Shown: positions 26,622 to 36,869, numbered from the stretch's first letter. The stretch is 64,000 nt of DNA from Nostoc sp. KVJ3 (GCF_026127265.1 NZ_WWFG01000002.1:3381501-3445500); one strand, 5' to 3'. Notes: generated by a model not told the origin, from the sequence alone. Made by a program: numbers and translations.

Positions 26622-26796
26622 CTGCTAGAGGTGAAGTAGTTAGTTATATAAAGCATGAACTAAAGGTAGCAACAGAAGCTCTAAAAGCCTTAAAAGCTGA
26701 GTGGTCTGAGGAGATACAACAGCAAACTAGCTACTCAATCATTATTGGAGATGCTCAGGCACCACAGGTTGAGGAGCTTGAGGGGGATGATTTACT

Positions 26797-29066
26797 GTGA
26801 CCTTTCAGATTAATCTACACCCTAAGCAGAAGGAGATATTCTTAGACCCGCATAGATTTAAGTTATTAGTTTGTGGGAGAAGATTTGGTAAAGCATTAAG
26901 CTTAACAACTCCTATCTTGACTACTAATGGTTGGAAATCTATGGGCGACATAAATCCTGGAGATGAAGTATTCCACCCTTCAGGTAAGAGCGTTAAAGTA
27001 TTAGCAGTCACTGAACCTATGTATGACCACATAGTTTATGACGTAATATTTTCAGATAATTCTATTATTAGAGCAGATGCGGGACATCTTTGGTTAACTT
27101 GGGATAAGGCTGCTAGAAAATCTTATAGCAGAGCTAAAAATCCCACCCATCACCCATCTGTAAAAACAACCCAAGAGATTAAAGATACTTTAAAAGCTAA
27201 TAACAAGGAAAACAATCATTCAATACCTAATTGTTCTCCTATTGAATTCCCTGAGAAATCTTTACTAATAGACCCATACGTTTTAGGTTCTTGGTTAGGT
27301 GATGGGGATTCAAATGGAGGAGGATACACCACAGATGACTGGGAATCTATAGAGTTCATAACTGAAGCTGGTTATGTAATAAGACCTCGTAAAGCTGCTC
27401 AATCCTTTGGGATATTAGGATTAAGTTCCCAATTAAGAAAGTTAGGTTTATTATTTAATAAACACGTACCTGAAGACTATTTATTCTCTTCAGTAGAACA
27501 AAGATTAGCTCTACTTAGGGGTTTAATGGACACTGACGGGACGGCTGATAAGAGCGGTAACTGTGAGTTCTATAACAAGAATCCTAAGCTAGCAGAAGCC
27601 GTCAGATATCTTCTGGTATCTCTTGGACAAAAGCCAGTGTTATCTACAAAGAGAGCAACTCTTTATGGCAAAGATTGCGGGATTTGTTACAGAGTATCCT
27701 TTACTCCTACCCCAGGTTTTCAACCTTTTAAGCTGACTAGAAAAGCTGAGAGAGTTGTTGTAAATAAGTATACATTTACTACTCAAAGATATATTACAGA
27801 TGTTGTAGAGGTGGTGTCTGAACCAGTGAAGTGTATTCAGGTAGATTCAGAGGATGGTTTATTTTTAGCTGGGGAAGCTCTTATACTAACTCATAATTCG
27901 CATCTACTTAGAACCCAGATTATTGTAGCAGCACTAAGTTGTAATCTCCCCTATGATCCTAACTTTCCTACTGTTGTTGCTTTGATAATGCCCACGCTAA
28001 AACAGGCTAAGGCAGTGCATTGGAAGAGTTTAGTTTCCCTATTAAAGATGCCCCTTTTGTAGAGAGTATAAATAACTCTGAATACAGAATAGTTTTAAGA
28101 GGTAATAAGCCAGACATTCTTTTGCGAGGAGCAAATGATGATGAAGGAAATGGTTTGCGTGGACTTAAGTTTTTCCTTGCAGCAATAGATGAATGTCAAG
28201 ATGTCAAACCTGTAGTTTGGGAGGAAGTAATTCTTCCAGCCCTTTCAGATACAGAAGGTTCCAGTGCCATGCTTGTTGGTACTCCCAAAGGAAAATCTCA
28301 CCCTTTATTTAAGTTTTATCAGAAGATTAAAGATTTACCTGAGTGGGCTTATTATCACTTTAGAACTAGAGATAATCCTTTCTTCCCTGTACAAAGACTT
28401 AGGTTAGCTAAAACTCAAATGCCACCTAAAACATATAGGCAAGAGTTTCAAGCCAGCTTTGAAGACTTTGATGGTCAACTGCTTGACCAAATAGATTCTA
28501 CTAAACATTATATAAAAGATATACCTAGTAACCTCTCATATTATTGTGGAGGAGATTGGGGCGATCGCAACCCAAGTCTAGTTGTCATTGGATTAAGTCA
28601 AGATAGAAGTAAATTTTACGTAGTTGACTTCTGGCTCAATAAGTCTGGTGAGACTATACCAGAAGAAGTTTTCTTAAAAGAAATGGCTAGACTTTGTACT
28701 AAATATAATGTGTACAGATGCTACCTCCCAGATGACCGGGGTGGCAGTGTTAAGTCAGCAAGAATATTAGGTAAACGTGAGAATATACCTGGGATGAGCA
28801 GGGCTATAGAGGTCAGTAGAACTAAGTTGGGACTTATGCCAAGTATAGACATTATGAATAATTTATTCTACCAAGATAACCTTTTTATTAAAGCTAACTT
28901 AGTTGAATTGATATCTCAATTTGAAGACTACCATAGGGCAACTGACGGTGAAGGTCAACTAATAAATAAGCCAGCAGACCATCAAGAAGACCATACAGTT
29001 GATGCTGCCAGATATGCAATAGGCTCCTTATATAATGCTCTTCAAAATAAACAACTTAGGAATTAA
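26797..29066 (+). pseudogene. terL: Terminase large subunit with intein; one-base frameshift
   Basis: N-terminal extein LHPKQKEIFLDPHRFKLLVCGRRFGK leads into an intein, and the C-terminal extein resumes SHLLRTQIIVAALSCNLP, so splicing rebuilds the Walker A motif GRRFGKS. The adenosine-motif strand MPTLKQAKAVHWKSL follows. The frame then breaks at AAA 28044-28046: one more A would read SLLKDAPFVESINNSEY. The second frame (to 29066) holds Walker B LAAIDECQD, motif III VGTPKG, and the RNase H-like nuclease Asp residues in GGDWGDRNPS and HTVDAARYAIG. TerL is the ATPase and nuclease that packages DNA. As read it is broken, unless the missing base is a sequencing error. Confidence 0.9.
26893..27897 (+). 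other. Intein with LAGLIDADG endonuclease inside TerL Walker A
   Basis: A 335-residue intein (A33 to N367 of the precursor). It starts with Ala instead of Cys or Ser: ALSLTTPILTTNGWKSMGD, a class known to splice without the first acyl shift. It ends EALILTHN before Ser (block G), preceded by block F VKCIQVDSEDGLFLAG. A two-motif LAGLIDADG homing endonuclease lies inside: LGSWLGDGDSNGG (about 163-175) and LALLRGLMDTDGT (about 236-249), both with the acidic residues. All splice-site residues are present. Confidence 0.9.
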
Positions 29067-29073
29067 ATAAAAT

Positions 29074-30549
29074 ATGTATCCCAATCAATTAACTCTAGAA
29101 ACCCTAGAGTCACAACATTGTGAGTATGTTCAACTTTTACCTGCGCTGCAAGAAATTGACCTTCTAGTTAGTGGCGGTTTCAAACTTAAGAATTCTATTA
29201 GACAATTCTTATCTCAACGTCCAGGTGAAGAATCTGAAATTTATGAAACCAGAATTAAAAAGTATACTTATCTAAATATTCTCAGTTCATCTATTAATGA
29301 GCAAGTAGCTAAATTAGCTAATGCCACATTAACTGTAGATGGGTTAGAAACTGCCCCTGACTTCTGGGCAGAATTTAGGGAGGATACTAATTTAGCTGGT
29401 AGGTCAGAGAAAGAATTAATCACTTTACTATTTAGAGAAGTACTTAAGTTTAAAAAGATTTTTGTTCACGTTGATAAACCTAGAGTAGATGTAGTTCCTC
29501 AAAATAAACTCCAGGAGGAATCATTAGGAATTCGTCCCTATGTAATAACCTATTCACCCATTCAAGTAACTAATTGGTCAGAATCAAAAGGTAAGCTTAG
29601 TTGGATTAAAGTTAGGCAAATTACAGAGGATACATCAAATCCCCTTGCTCCTGCTCAGAAGATAGCTACCTGGACATTTATTGATGGAAGCTTTGTTGCT
29701 AAGTATTCAGCAATTGTTGAATTGGATTGTAAAGGCAACATCTCTAAATTATCAAATGAAAATGCTAACCCAGATTCTGCTGTTCAATTAGTAAGTTTAG
29801 TAGAGCATGGATTTGGAGAAATACCAGTACTAAAACTAGAATTACCTGATGAGCTTTGGATTTGCGATCAAGCAGCCTCCAAAGCATTAGAACACTTAAG
29901 AACAGATTGTTCAAAATACGATTTGTTGACTTTGGCTTACTTTCAAAGAACATTTAAAAGGGTTCAAACACCTGATGGTGATTTAGAGAATTCTTATGAA
30001 AATGAAGAACCTATCCCAACAGGATTAGCTTACACAGTTGAGCTAGAAAAGTTTGAGTGGGCTGAACCAAGGGGTTATATTGTTCAACACATGTCAGACT
30101 CCCTAAAGGCAATAGAAGACCAGGTGAGAGACCTTATTTCTAGTGGGGGAGTATCAGCTACTCATGGAGCAATAACTCAAAGTGGTATTAGTAAGAAACT
30201 AGACTTCCATAAACAAGAAGTTCAGTTAAAAAGTTATGGTGAAAAGTTGTGTGATTTTTACCAAGATGTACTTGAGTTAGTAACAGTAGCAGCAGGTATT
30301 AATGGAGATAACATTTCTGTCACAGGGTTAAATAGTTTTGAGAATGATACTTTAGATTCCTTACTATTAGATTTAGATGATATATCCAAGTTAGATGTAC
30401 AAGGGTTAAAAGCTAAACTACCTCCTACTATTTTTAATATAGTTTACGAACAACTTGTTTCATTACTAGCAGGTAACTTATCCGCCCCTCAAAAAGAGCA
30501 AGTTAAGAAAGAAATAGCCGCCTTATTTCAACCGGGGACACTTTTATAG
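29074..30549 (+). CDS. Phage portal protein
   Basis: A 491-residue protein right after terL, the usual position and size for a portal of the DUF4055/SPP1-like kind. It starts with a helical stretch, has the stem-like VNRxxK-type pattern YLNILSSSINEQVAKLANATL, and a long helical C terminus (KLDFHKQEVQLKSYGEKLCDF). The portal forms the dodecameric vertex through which DNA enters the head. Assignment rests mainly on position and architecture. Confidence 0.75.
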   Translation: MYPNQLTLETLESQHCEYVQLLPALQEIDLLVSGGFKLKNSIRQFLSQRPGEESEIYETRIKKYTYLNILSSSINEQVAKLANATLTVDGLETAPDFWAEFREDTNLAGRSEKELITLLFREVLKFKKIFVHVDKPRVDVVPQNKLQEESLGIRPYVITYSPIQVTNWSESKGKLSWIKVRQITEDTSNPLAPAQKIATWTFIDGSFVAKYSAIVELDCKGNISKLSNENANPDSAVQLVSLVEHGFGEIPVLKLELPDELWICDQAASKALEHLRTDCSKYDLLTLAYFQRTFKRVQTPDGDLENSYENEEPIPTGLAYTVELEKFEWAEPRGYIVQHMSDSLKAIEDQVRDLISSGGVSATHGAITQSGISKKLDFHKQEVQLKSYGEKLCDFYQDVLELVTVAAGINGDNISVTGLNSFENDTLDSLLLDLDDISKLDVQGLKAKLPPTIFNIVYEQLVSLLAGNLSAPQKEQVKKEIAALFQPGTLL

Positions 30550-30732
30550 TATAGGAATAATAACCAACTGGATAAGGTTTAAACCAGATAAGTTTTACCG
30601 ACAACTTAAAAGTCGGATACCTATAAAAGGATTATTTAAAATGACAGAACAAGAAATTCAAGCTTTGATTGATGCTTCCCTAAATTCTTTTAAAACTGAA
30701 ATTAGTTCAGAGTTTACCAAAGCAAAGCGTGG

Positions 30733-32158
30733 CAGGGTAAGCGCATCTAATTTGGTATAAAGAAAACTTGACAAGTTCTAGAAGATAGTATTAATGAATG
30801 TGTAAAAAATAGACTTGACGACCGAGCAAGATCAATGAGATGAATTCAATTACTCGATTGAAAATCTCCTGGAGCCAAATTGATGTCAGAGGGCTTTGAA
30901 ACTAAATCTGCTGATAGTGTCAAAAATACTCGTTGTCAGCCAAAATCAAGAAAAATAGCAGACATTGGCAGTATTCAACAAAGTCTAGTTGAGCATTTCT
31001 CGGATATCAAAGACAAGAGAGTAGAGCGGACGAAGAAACATCAATTCACAGATATCTTAGTCATCGCAATTTTAGCAATCATAGCTGGAGCACAAGGGTG
31101 GGAAGACATCGAGAATTATGGCATCAGCAAGCAAACATGGTTAGAAGAGTTTCTGGCATTACCAAATGGTATTCCCTCAGATGATACATTTCGACGAGTG
31201 TTTGAGTTGATCGACCCAGAAGCATTAAATCGATGTTTCTTGAGATGGGTAGAAACCCTAATCACAAACATGGGAGGAGAAATTATCCCCATAGATGGAA
31301 AGACAATTAGGGGTTCTTATGACCGCAATCAAGGTCAAAGCGCACTCCACCTTATAAGTGCCTGGGCGAGTGAGCACAGTTTAGTGTTGGCACAAGTGAA
31401 AGTAGAAGATAAATCCAATGAAATCACCGCCATTCCAGCACTGTTAGAAATGCTAGACATCTCTGGCTGTATCATCACCATTGATGCAATGGGAACACAA
31501 ACCGAAATTGCCAAACAGATTATCGCCAAAAAAGCTGATTATGTCCTGGCACTGAAAGCCAACCATCCCATGCTCTATTCTCAAGTCAAAGAATGGTTTG
31601 ACAAAGCGCAAGCAGAGCAATTTTCGGGGATTAATGTTAGTTATGACAAACGGATTGAAAAAGCACATCATCGCACGGAAATTCGTGAAGTTTGGACTGT
31701 ACCCATTGCGGCTATCGGTGAGCTTTATCAACCCAAATTATGGGCAGGTTTGCAATCTCTAGTTATGGTTGTCCGTGTTCGTCATCTTTGGAATAAAACT
31801 ACTCGTGAGGTTCAGTTTTATCTCACTTCTTTAAACAGTGATGCTCAAATTATCGGTCGGGCTATCCGAAAACACTGGGGCATTGAAAACGAGGCTCACT
31901 GGACTCTCGACTGTACTTTTGCAGAAGACGCTTGTCGCATTCGTTCTTTCCACAGTCCCCAAAATTTTGCTCTTTTACGACGCTTCGTTCTCAATGCTCT
32001 TAACCGTGAACAGACCTACAAACGTAGTCTTCGTCAAAAAATGAAACGCACCGCTATGGATAACAATTATATGATTCAGGTTCTCAGTTGTTTCATTGAC
32101 AATACTTTAGATTCTTCTGATTCCTTGTGTCAAGCCTGATTGAGATGCTCTTACCCTG
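30733..32158 (+). mobile_element. ISAs1-family insertion sequence, copy 1
   Basis: A 1426-bp element ending in imperfect inverted repeats CAGGGTAAGCGCATCT and (complement) CAGGGTAAGAGCATCT. A nearly identical copy of the same length lies inverted at 41065-42490. No direct repeat of 8-10 bp is visible at the flanks. Confidence 0.9.
30880..32139 (+). CDS. ISAs1-family transposase, copy 1
   Basis: A 419-residue transposase with the DDE_Tnp_1-associated N-terminal domain (HFSDIKDKRVERTKKHQFTD) and catalytic residues in IIPIDGKTIRGS, CIITIDAMGTQ and the C-terminal WGIENEAHWTLD. It is intact. It differs from copy 2 by one residue I can see (RRFVLNALN here, RRFALNALN there). Confidence 0.93.
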   Translation: MMSEGFETKSADSVKNTRCQPKSRKIADIGSIQQSLVEHFSDIKDKRVERTKKHQFTDILVIAILAIIAGAQGWEDIENYGISKQTWLEEFLALPNGIPSDDTFRRVFELIDPEALNRCFLRWVETLITNMGGEIIPIDGKTIRGSYDRNQGQSALHLISAWASEHSLVLAQVKVEDKSNEITAIPALLEMLDISGCIITIDAMGTQTEIAKQIIAKKADYVLALKANHPMLYSQVKEWFDKAQAEQFSGINVSYDKRIEKAHHRTEIREVWTVPIAAIGELYQPKLWAGLQSLVMVVRVRHLWNKTTREVQFYLTSLNSDAQIIGRAIRKHWGIENEAHWTLDCTFAEDACRIRSFHSPQNFALLRRFVLNALNREQTYKRSLRQKMKRTAMDNNYMIQVLSCFIDNTLDSSDSLCQA

Positions 32159-32684
32159 GCTAATCAAGGACTTGCAGCATCAGTTACTAAAGAGATTAAG
32201 AAACTTCAAACACCTCAACCTACAGCTAATGAACCTGTTGAGCCATCTACAGACAAGCTAACTCTTAGGGCTTTAGAACAGCAGTTAATAGACCTTAAGA
32301 CACAATTAGCTAATAAAGATTTGGAGACTGTTGCCGCTAAACGTAGTAGTGCAGTTTCTCAGGTAATTGCTAATAGTAAAGCATTAAGCCCAGGCTCACT
32401 ACAGAAACTTTTCCTTCTTGATAATGCAGAAAGGATCATAGAAGAAAATGGTAAGTGGTTTGTAAATCAAGGTGACACCGTTTCAACTTTAGAAGATGCG
32501 TTGAATTCTTACCTGACATCAGAAGATGGAAAAGCATTTGTACCTGCTTCAGGAGTTAGGGGTTCAGATGCTCAAGAAACAAAAGTAACCCCAGTTGACC
32601 CTAATCAAAAACTTAAGGCTGCTGATGCCTTATATGAATCATTTTAATTTACTCAAAAAATACTAAATAATTTTATAAAATATT

Positions 32685-33635
32685 ATGGCAGTTATTGCTA
32701 GTTCAATTGCTTCTTTACAACTTTTGGTTGATGAGGAAGTTGCAAGTCTTCAATACAATGCTTATCCTGTATTGAATCGCGTACAAAAGAAGATTGCTGG
32801 TCAGAAAGTTATCAAGTGGAATGCAAATGTTGGTGGAGCTACTGTAACAGGTGAAGCTACTACTGCTGATGTATCTACTTTCTCTGAAGATTCAGTTATT
32901 GGTGCTTCCTTAGCTATTGGTACTAACCGCTTACGTCATTCTTTTCAAGTTCAGAAAGAAGACGTTGAAGAAGCTAAAAATGCTGGTCGTGGTGCTTTAC
33001 GCGACTTACTTGGTTATGAAGTACAGTCTGGTATCCGCGCCATCCTTGAAGCTTTAAGTGGATATGTTTACTCTGGTACAGGTTTGGCTGCTCAAGGTGG
33101 AGTAGTAGGTTTGGGAGCTGCTGTAGCGGCGGCTGCTTATGCTGGTATTGACCCAGCTACCTACACTGCTTGGACACCTTACCTAAATACAAATGGTACC
33201 AACCGTTCACTAACTCAAGCATTACTTTTGTCAGTAGAAACTGGAATTCTTACCAAAGCTGGTAATTATACAGCTATCTATACAACCCCAGTAATTGTTG
33301 AAGCTTACAAGAAATTGTTTGCTGCTTCTCTTATCAACCCTCAGTTAAATAACAATATTGCTGACCTTGGTTTTAGTGGTGTTACATACGCTGGCAGACC
33401 TATCATTGCAGATCCTTATTGCACAGCTAACGCAATGTACTTCGTGAATGAACCAGAAGTTACTTTGTACTCCTATGGTCAAAGCAATACCCAAGGTATG
33501 AACGGTATGCAGTTTGCTATTGAGTCTTTACCTAGCGCTAACCCAGATGCATTGAAATATGCTATCTACGTTAAGCCTCAACTGCAAGTTAAGACACGTA
33601 ATAAAGGTATTGCTGGTCTATTGGCAATTCAGTAA
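32685..33635 (+). CDS. Major capsid protein
   Basis: A 316-residue protein after the scaffold-like gene: MAVIASSIASLQLLVDEEVA at the start, a long helix with DLLGYEVQSGIRAILEALSG, and a C-terminal GMNGMQFAIESLPSANPDALKYAIYVKPQLQVKTRNKGIAGL, which looks like the P-domain and A-domain strands of an HK97-fold coat protein. Position between scaffold and connector genes supports the call. No protease gene is seen, so maturation by cleavage is not expected. Confidence 0.8.
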   Translation: MAVIASSIASLQLLVDEEVASLQYNAYPVLNRVQKKIAGQKVIKWNANVGGATVTGEATTADVSTFSEDSVIGASLAIGTNRLRHSFQVQKEDVEEAKNAGRGALRDLLGYEVQSGIRAILEALSGYVYSGTGLAAQGGVVGLGAAVAAAAYAGIDPATYTAWTPYLNTNGTNRSLTQALLLSVETGILTKAGNYTAIYTTPVIVEAYKKLFAASLINPQLNNNIADLGFSGVTYAGRPIIADPYCTANAMYFVNEPEVTLYSYGQSNTQGMNGMQFAIESLPSANPDALKYAIYVKPQLQVKTRNKGIAGLLAIQ

Positions 33636-33637
33636 TC

Positions 33638-33994
33638 ATGGCACAATTCACCACAGTTCAAGCTGAAGAGTTTGAGAGAATTTTAGGATTCTTTGCCTTT
33701 AGTTCTCTCATCAGAACTGAATTAACTTCTAATTACAGTGAGACTGTAGTAGACAGAACTCTAGCTATTTTGGATGAGTTGGTGAGTATTGATAATTTAC
33801 TAAAAGAATCTCTTGAAACCAGTTTTGTAAAGGAATCTAGGGGTTCTAAATTATCATACAGTAGTCATGTAGCTCACCTAAAATCAGAAGGTACTAGTTT
33901 ATTAACTGAGTTAGGACGATTACTAAGGGTAGGAGTTAATTACAACAAATACTCACCTAATAAGAAGTGCAATTCCACAGCAGCTTACTGGTAA
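33638..33994 (+). CDS. Head-tail connector-type protein
   Basis: A 118-residue, mostly helical protein 2 bp after the capsid gene (MAQFTTVQAEEFERILGFFA). Size, position and helix content fit a gp6/gp15-like adaptor that sits below the portal. No specific motif is recognised. Confidence 0.6.
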   Translation: MAQFTTVQAEEFERILGFFAFSSLIRTELTSNYSETVVDRTLAILDELVSIDNLLKESLETSFVKESRGSKLSYSSHVAHLKSEGTSLLTELGRLLRVGVNYNKYSPNKKCNSTAAYW

Positions 33995-33999
33995 GTCAA

Positions 34000-34314
34000 A
34001 TGTTTAATTACACCATCAAGGCTTCTGGCCCACTATTTGAAGGTAAAGTCACTACTAAAAAGATATTAGAGAGTGCTTTAAAAGAGACAGCAGACTTTGC
34101 AAAGAATACAGTAAAGAATGTTACTCCTGTAAAATCAGGGGCACTGAAATCAGGTTGGCTTACAACTGTAAACAGGAAATCAGTAACGTTATCAAACTCT
34201 GTTATTTATGCACCTTATGTTGAAAAGAAAGTGCAAATGGTGAATAGGTCACTACCTGTTATTAATGAGAACTTAGAACAGAATATAGCTAAAGGAATCA
34301 ATAAACTCAAATGA
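34000..34314 (+). CDS. HK97 gp10-like neck protein
   Basis: From the ATG at 34000 a 104-residue protein: KKILESALKETADFAKNTVKNVTPVKSGALKSGW, the signature helix and P-V-x-S-G-x-L-x-x-S motif of the HK97 gp10 (tail-completion/neck) family, followed by strands ending APYVEK. It overlaps the next start by 4 bp (ATGA). Confidence 0.8.
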   Translation: MFNYTIKASGPLFEGKVTTKKILESALKETADFAKNTVKNVTPVKSGALKSGWLTTVNRKSVTLSNSVIYAPYVEKKVQMVNRSLPVINENLEQNIAKGINKLK

Positions 34315-34784
34315 ACCTATATGAAAAGCTAGCTAAAATTGAAAATAAGCTGGCAACTGTAGAAGAAAAATTAGGGGTTCCGCAGCGTAGACATCTAGTA
34401 GTAAGACACACAATAACAGACCCTATTACCCGCGCTCCCAGTATAGAAGATACTTTAATAAATCCTAAAGCTTATATAACTTCAGTCTCCCCTAGATTTG
34501 TCAATCTACAGATAGCAATTCCTGGGGCTGACTCAATTTATATATCTATTAACGATCTACAAGTAGAGATTCCAAAAGTCTACCCTATTACATTATTTAA
34601 ACCAGAGGGTAAGACTAGGGCAATGTTTATTTTAGATCCTCCAGTAACTTATGGAACTATTGTTTATTCTAATCCTACTACTAAATCTTTTGATAACCCT
34701 AATATTTATAGTTTAGTTTATGTAGATGATACCCAATCTACTGTATATAAATTGATTTTAACTGGACAGAGAGATAAGAAATGA
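34311..34784 (+). CDS. Hypothetical head-tail protein
   Basis: A 157-residue, strand-rich protein with a helical N terminus (NLYEKLAKIENKLATVEEKL). It overlaps both neighbours by 4 bp (ATGA), so it belongs to a translationally coupled set. No family recognised. Confidence 0.6.
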   Translation: MNLYEKLAKIENKLATVEEKLGVPQRRHLVVRHTITDPITRAPSIEDTLINPKAYITSVSPRFVNLQIAIPGADSIYISINDLQVEIPKVYPITLFKPEGKTRAMFILDPPVTYGTIVYSNPTTKSFDNPNIYSLVYVDDTQSTVYKLILTGQRDKK

Positions 34785-35395
34785 ATATACAGTTAGCCCA
34801 TCAAAAGGTTAAAGAATTCTTAGCTGTTAGGGTGAAGATTGACGCTTGGGATTTAGATATACCAGAAGGGGTATATAGCCCTACTTCAAATAATTATCAA
34901 CCAGGTAGTAGTGCGATCGCTCTCCCAATACAAAATTTAGTTCATAAGAGAGTGGGGCTGAACTTAATAGAAACTTCAGTCAGGTTGCCTTATAGAATCA
35001 CCTATAGATTTCCACACGATTTAGCTTATGATGTATTACCATTTAGTGGTTTAGAGGGAGTACTAAGTACTGTACATTTACTATCACTACTTCAATTACC
35101 AGATGAGAATATTAAATCATTTCAACCTGCTGAAGTAGAAGATTCAATAACAGTAGAAAGGATAGCTCAACAGGATGGGGATTGGTTAGTAAACCTTAAC
35201 TTTGCTTTTGATGTAGTTTTCAATACAACTGATTTTCCTGATATCTCAAGTATTCAACCTGCTGATTATTACAATATTGAAAGTCCACCTTCTTTATCTG
35301 AAATAACTATTAGAGTTAATAGAGCCAAACCTGAATTTATAAAAAGCAATACTTCTACTTATGTAGAAGATTCAACAATTAATATTATTAAATAA
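34781..35395 (+). CDS. Tail terminator/completion-like protein
   Basis: A 204-residue protein directly before the sheath gene (NIQLAHQKVKEFLAVRVKID; VRLPYRITYRFPHDLAYDVLP). Genes in this place in myoviruses encode the tail terminator; size is compatible. The call is positional only. Confidence 0.5.
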   Translation: MNIQLAHQKVKEFLAVRVKIDAWDLDIPEGVYSPTSNNYQPGSSAIALPIQNLVHKRVGLNLIETSVRLPYRITYRFPHDLAYDVLPFSGLEGVLSTVHLLSLLQLPDENIKSFQPAEVEDSITVERIAQQDGDWLVNLNFAFDVVFNTTDFPDISSIQPADYYNIESPPSLSEITIRVNRAKPEFIKSNTSTYVEDSTINIIK

Positions 35396-35396
35396 T

Positions 35397-36869
35397 ATGA
35401 CAAGTTTATTCACTTCATTTAAAAGTCCTGGTGTACGCATTGTAGAGACGACCCAAGGATACCGTTCCCTTGAAATTGCTAGTTTTGAGACTCATTATAT
35501 TATTGGTTCCTCAGCAACTGGAGCTTATCTTTATCCAGCTCAAGTAAGCAGCTTAGTAGATTTCACAAATCAATTTGGCGCATCTCCTAGTGAAGCGGCA
35601 ATCCGCCTTTTGTTCAGAAATGATAAAAGAGCTATTGTATTCTTTATCCGCACCCCTATTGCTGTTAGACGTACAGTAACAGTATCCACAGCAGTAGCTG
35701 GTACATATACAGTAACCATTGCTGGTACAGCAGTAAATTATGTAGCCACAGGTACGCCTACAAAACCTGATATCGTCTCTGGTTTAATCGCTGCTGTCAA
35801 CTCTACATCAGTGGCTAACCTAGTGACAGCACAGGCTGAACTTGCTACAGACACATTAATAGTACGCAATGATGACCCTATTGCTGCTAGCCCAACTTTG
35901 ACAGTAGGTACAAATTTAGCCTCAGCAATCACCACTCCTACAACCCCTGCTGCCATTGACTATGTTTACGCCATTGAAAACAGCTTTGACGCTGAAGATG
36001 CTTACACACAAGGATTCATATTTGCTCCTGAAGCATTCCAACTGTTAAGTCTACAATCTGACCGTCAAGCAGTTGGTTTAGCTTTAGAAGCACAAGCTAG
36101 TGATGAAGCTTTTGATTGGGTTGCCTTGATTGACCCAGGTGTAGGTTTAACCCCAGCTCAAGCTCAAACTGAAGCATTGCTATACAACAGCCCCCAAGGT
36201 CACTCTGCGCTCTTCTATCCTTATCTAATAGACCTTGAAAGTACTGTAGTTCCACCTTCTGCTGCTGTAGCTGGTCTGCACACAAGACGTTTCAGAGAGG
36301 AAGGTTTACAACAACCTGGTGCTGGTGCTAAATTCCCAGTTTTAGGAGTCCTTGATGTAGTAACCAAAGTTAATACTCAACAGCAAGAAATCCTCAATCC
36401 TATTGGGGTTAATGTTATCAGAAACCTGAGAAACAAAGGCATTGTAGTTTGGGGTATGAGAACTCGCTCTACTAGTGAATTCTATACTTTCTTACCTACT
36501 AGAGTCATTATGAACGTTCTTAATGGAACCCTCAGATCAGGTTTTGATAATGACCTTTTCAGTTCCATTGATGGGTTTGGTTTGTTGCTAAATGCAATCT
36601 CTCAAACAGCTTTTTCAGTATGTAATAGATTGTGGCGTGGTAGATTGCTTTTTGGTGCTACTGAAGCTGCTGCTTTTGAAGTTATTTGTAACTTTACTAA
36701 TAACACTCAAGAAGAGTTGGAAAGAGGAAATGTGATTCTAGAAGTATATGCAGTTCCTGCACCTGCTCTAGAGAAGCTATTAGTTAACACAATCAGAGTG
36801 AGTATTGGTACATTACCATTAAATCAGGCTCAGACTGTTGCTACTCAACTACCTGCTGCTACTGCCTAA
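35397..36869 (+). CDS. Contractile tail sheath protein
   Basis: A 490-residue sheath protein: N-terminal SPGVRIVETTQGYRSLEIAS (the SPGVYIEE-like opening of sheath proteins), GSSATGAYLYPAQVSSLVDF, and a C-terminal domain with GIVVWGMRTRSTSEFYTFLPTR and RLWRGRLLFGATEAAAFEVI, the conserved WG.RT and G.LFG regions. An Ig-like strand-rich insert (TVSTAVAGTYTVTIAGTAV) lies near residues 90-185. The sheath shows that this is a myovirus-type tail. Confidence 0.93.
   Translation: MTSLFTSFKSPGVRIVETTQGYRSLEIASFETHYIIGSSATGAYLYPAQVSSLVDFTNQFGASPSEAAIRLLFRNDKRAIVFFIRTPIAVRRTVTVSTAVAGTYTVTIAGTAVNYVATGTPTKPDIVSGLIAAVNSTSVANLVTAQAELATDTLIVRNDDPIAASPTLTVGTNLASAITTPTTPAAIDYVYAIENSFDAEDAYTQGFIFAPEAFQLLSLQSDRQAVGLALEAQASDEAFDWVALIDPGVGLTPAQAQTEALLYNSPQGHSALFYPYLIDLESTVVPPSAAVAGLHTRRFREEGLQQPGAGAKFPVLGVLDVVTKVNTQQQEILNPIGVNVIRNLRNKGIVVWGMRTRSTSEFYTFLPTRVIMNVLNGTLRSGFDNDLFSSIDGFGLLLNAISQTAFSVCNRLWRGRLLFGATEAAAFEVICNFTNNTQEELERGNVILEVYAVPAPALEKLLVNTIRVSIGTLPLNQAQTVATQLPAATA

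Larger units (their letters stand above)
24612..26800 (+). pseudogene. Terminase small subunit, split by an IS4 insertion
   Basis: The left part (24612-24944) encodes VQRDFLILLLSIQPHLTQPQ, an HTH-like N terminus, and ends SARG. The right part (26633-26800) continues in the same frame as EVVSYIKHELKVATEALKAL to EGDDLL. Removing the IS and one 11-bp duplication joins them seamlessly into about 166 codons. The stop TGA overlaps the GTG start of the large subunit (GTGA), the usual TerS-TerL coupling. The TerS call rests on position, size and HTH, not on a signature motif. Confidence 0.75.
30641..32647 (+). pseudogene. Scaffold-like head morphogenesis gene, split by an ISAs1 element
   Basis: The left piece (30641-30732) encodes MTEQEIQALIDASLNSFKTE and ends in the IS. 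The right piece (32159-32647) continues ANQGLAASVTKEIKKLQTPQ, a long coiled-coil region LRALEQQLIDLKTQLANKD, and ends AADALYESF. A small coiled-coil protein directly before the capsid gene is typical of scaffolds. The internal TTG at 32321 is not a real start. I see no clear target duplication, and the two pieces are not in frame once the IS is removed, so a few bases changed at the junction. Confidence 0.7.
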
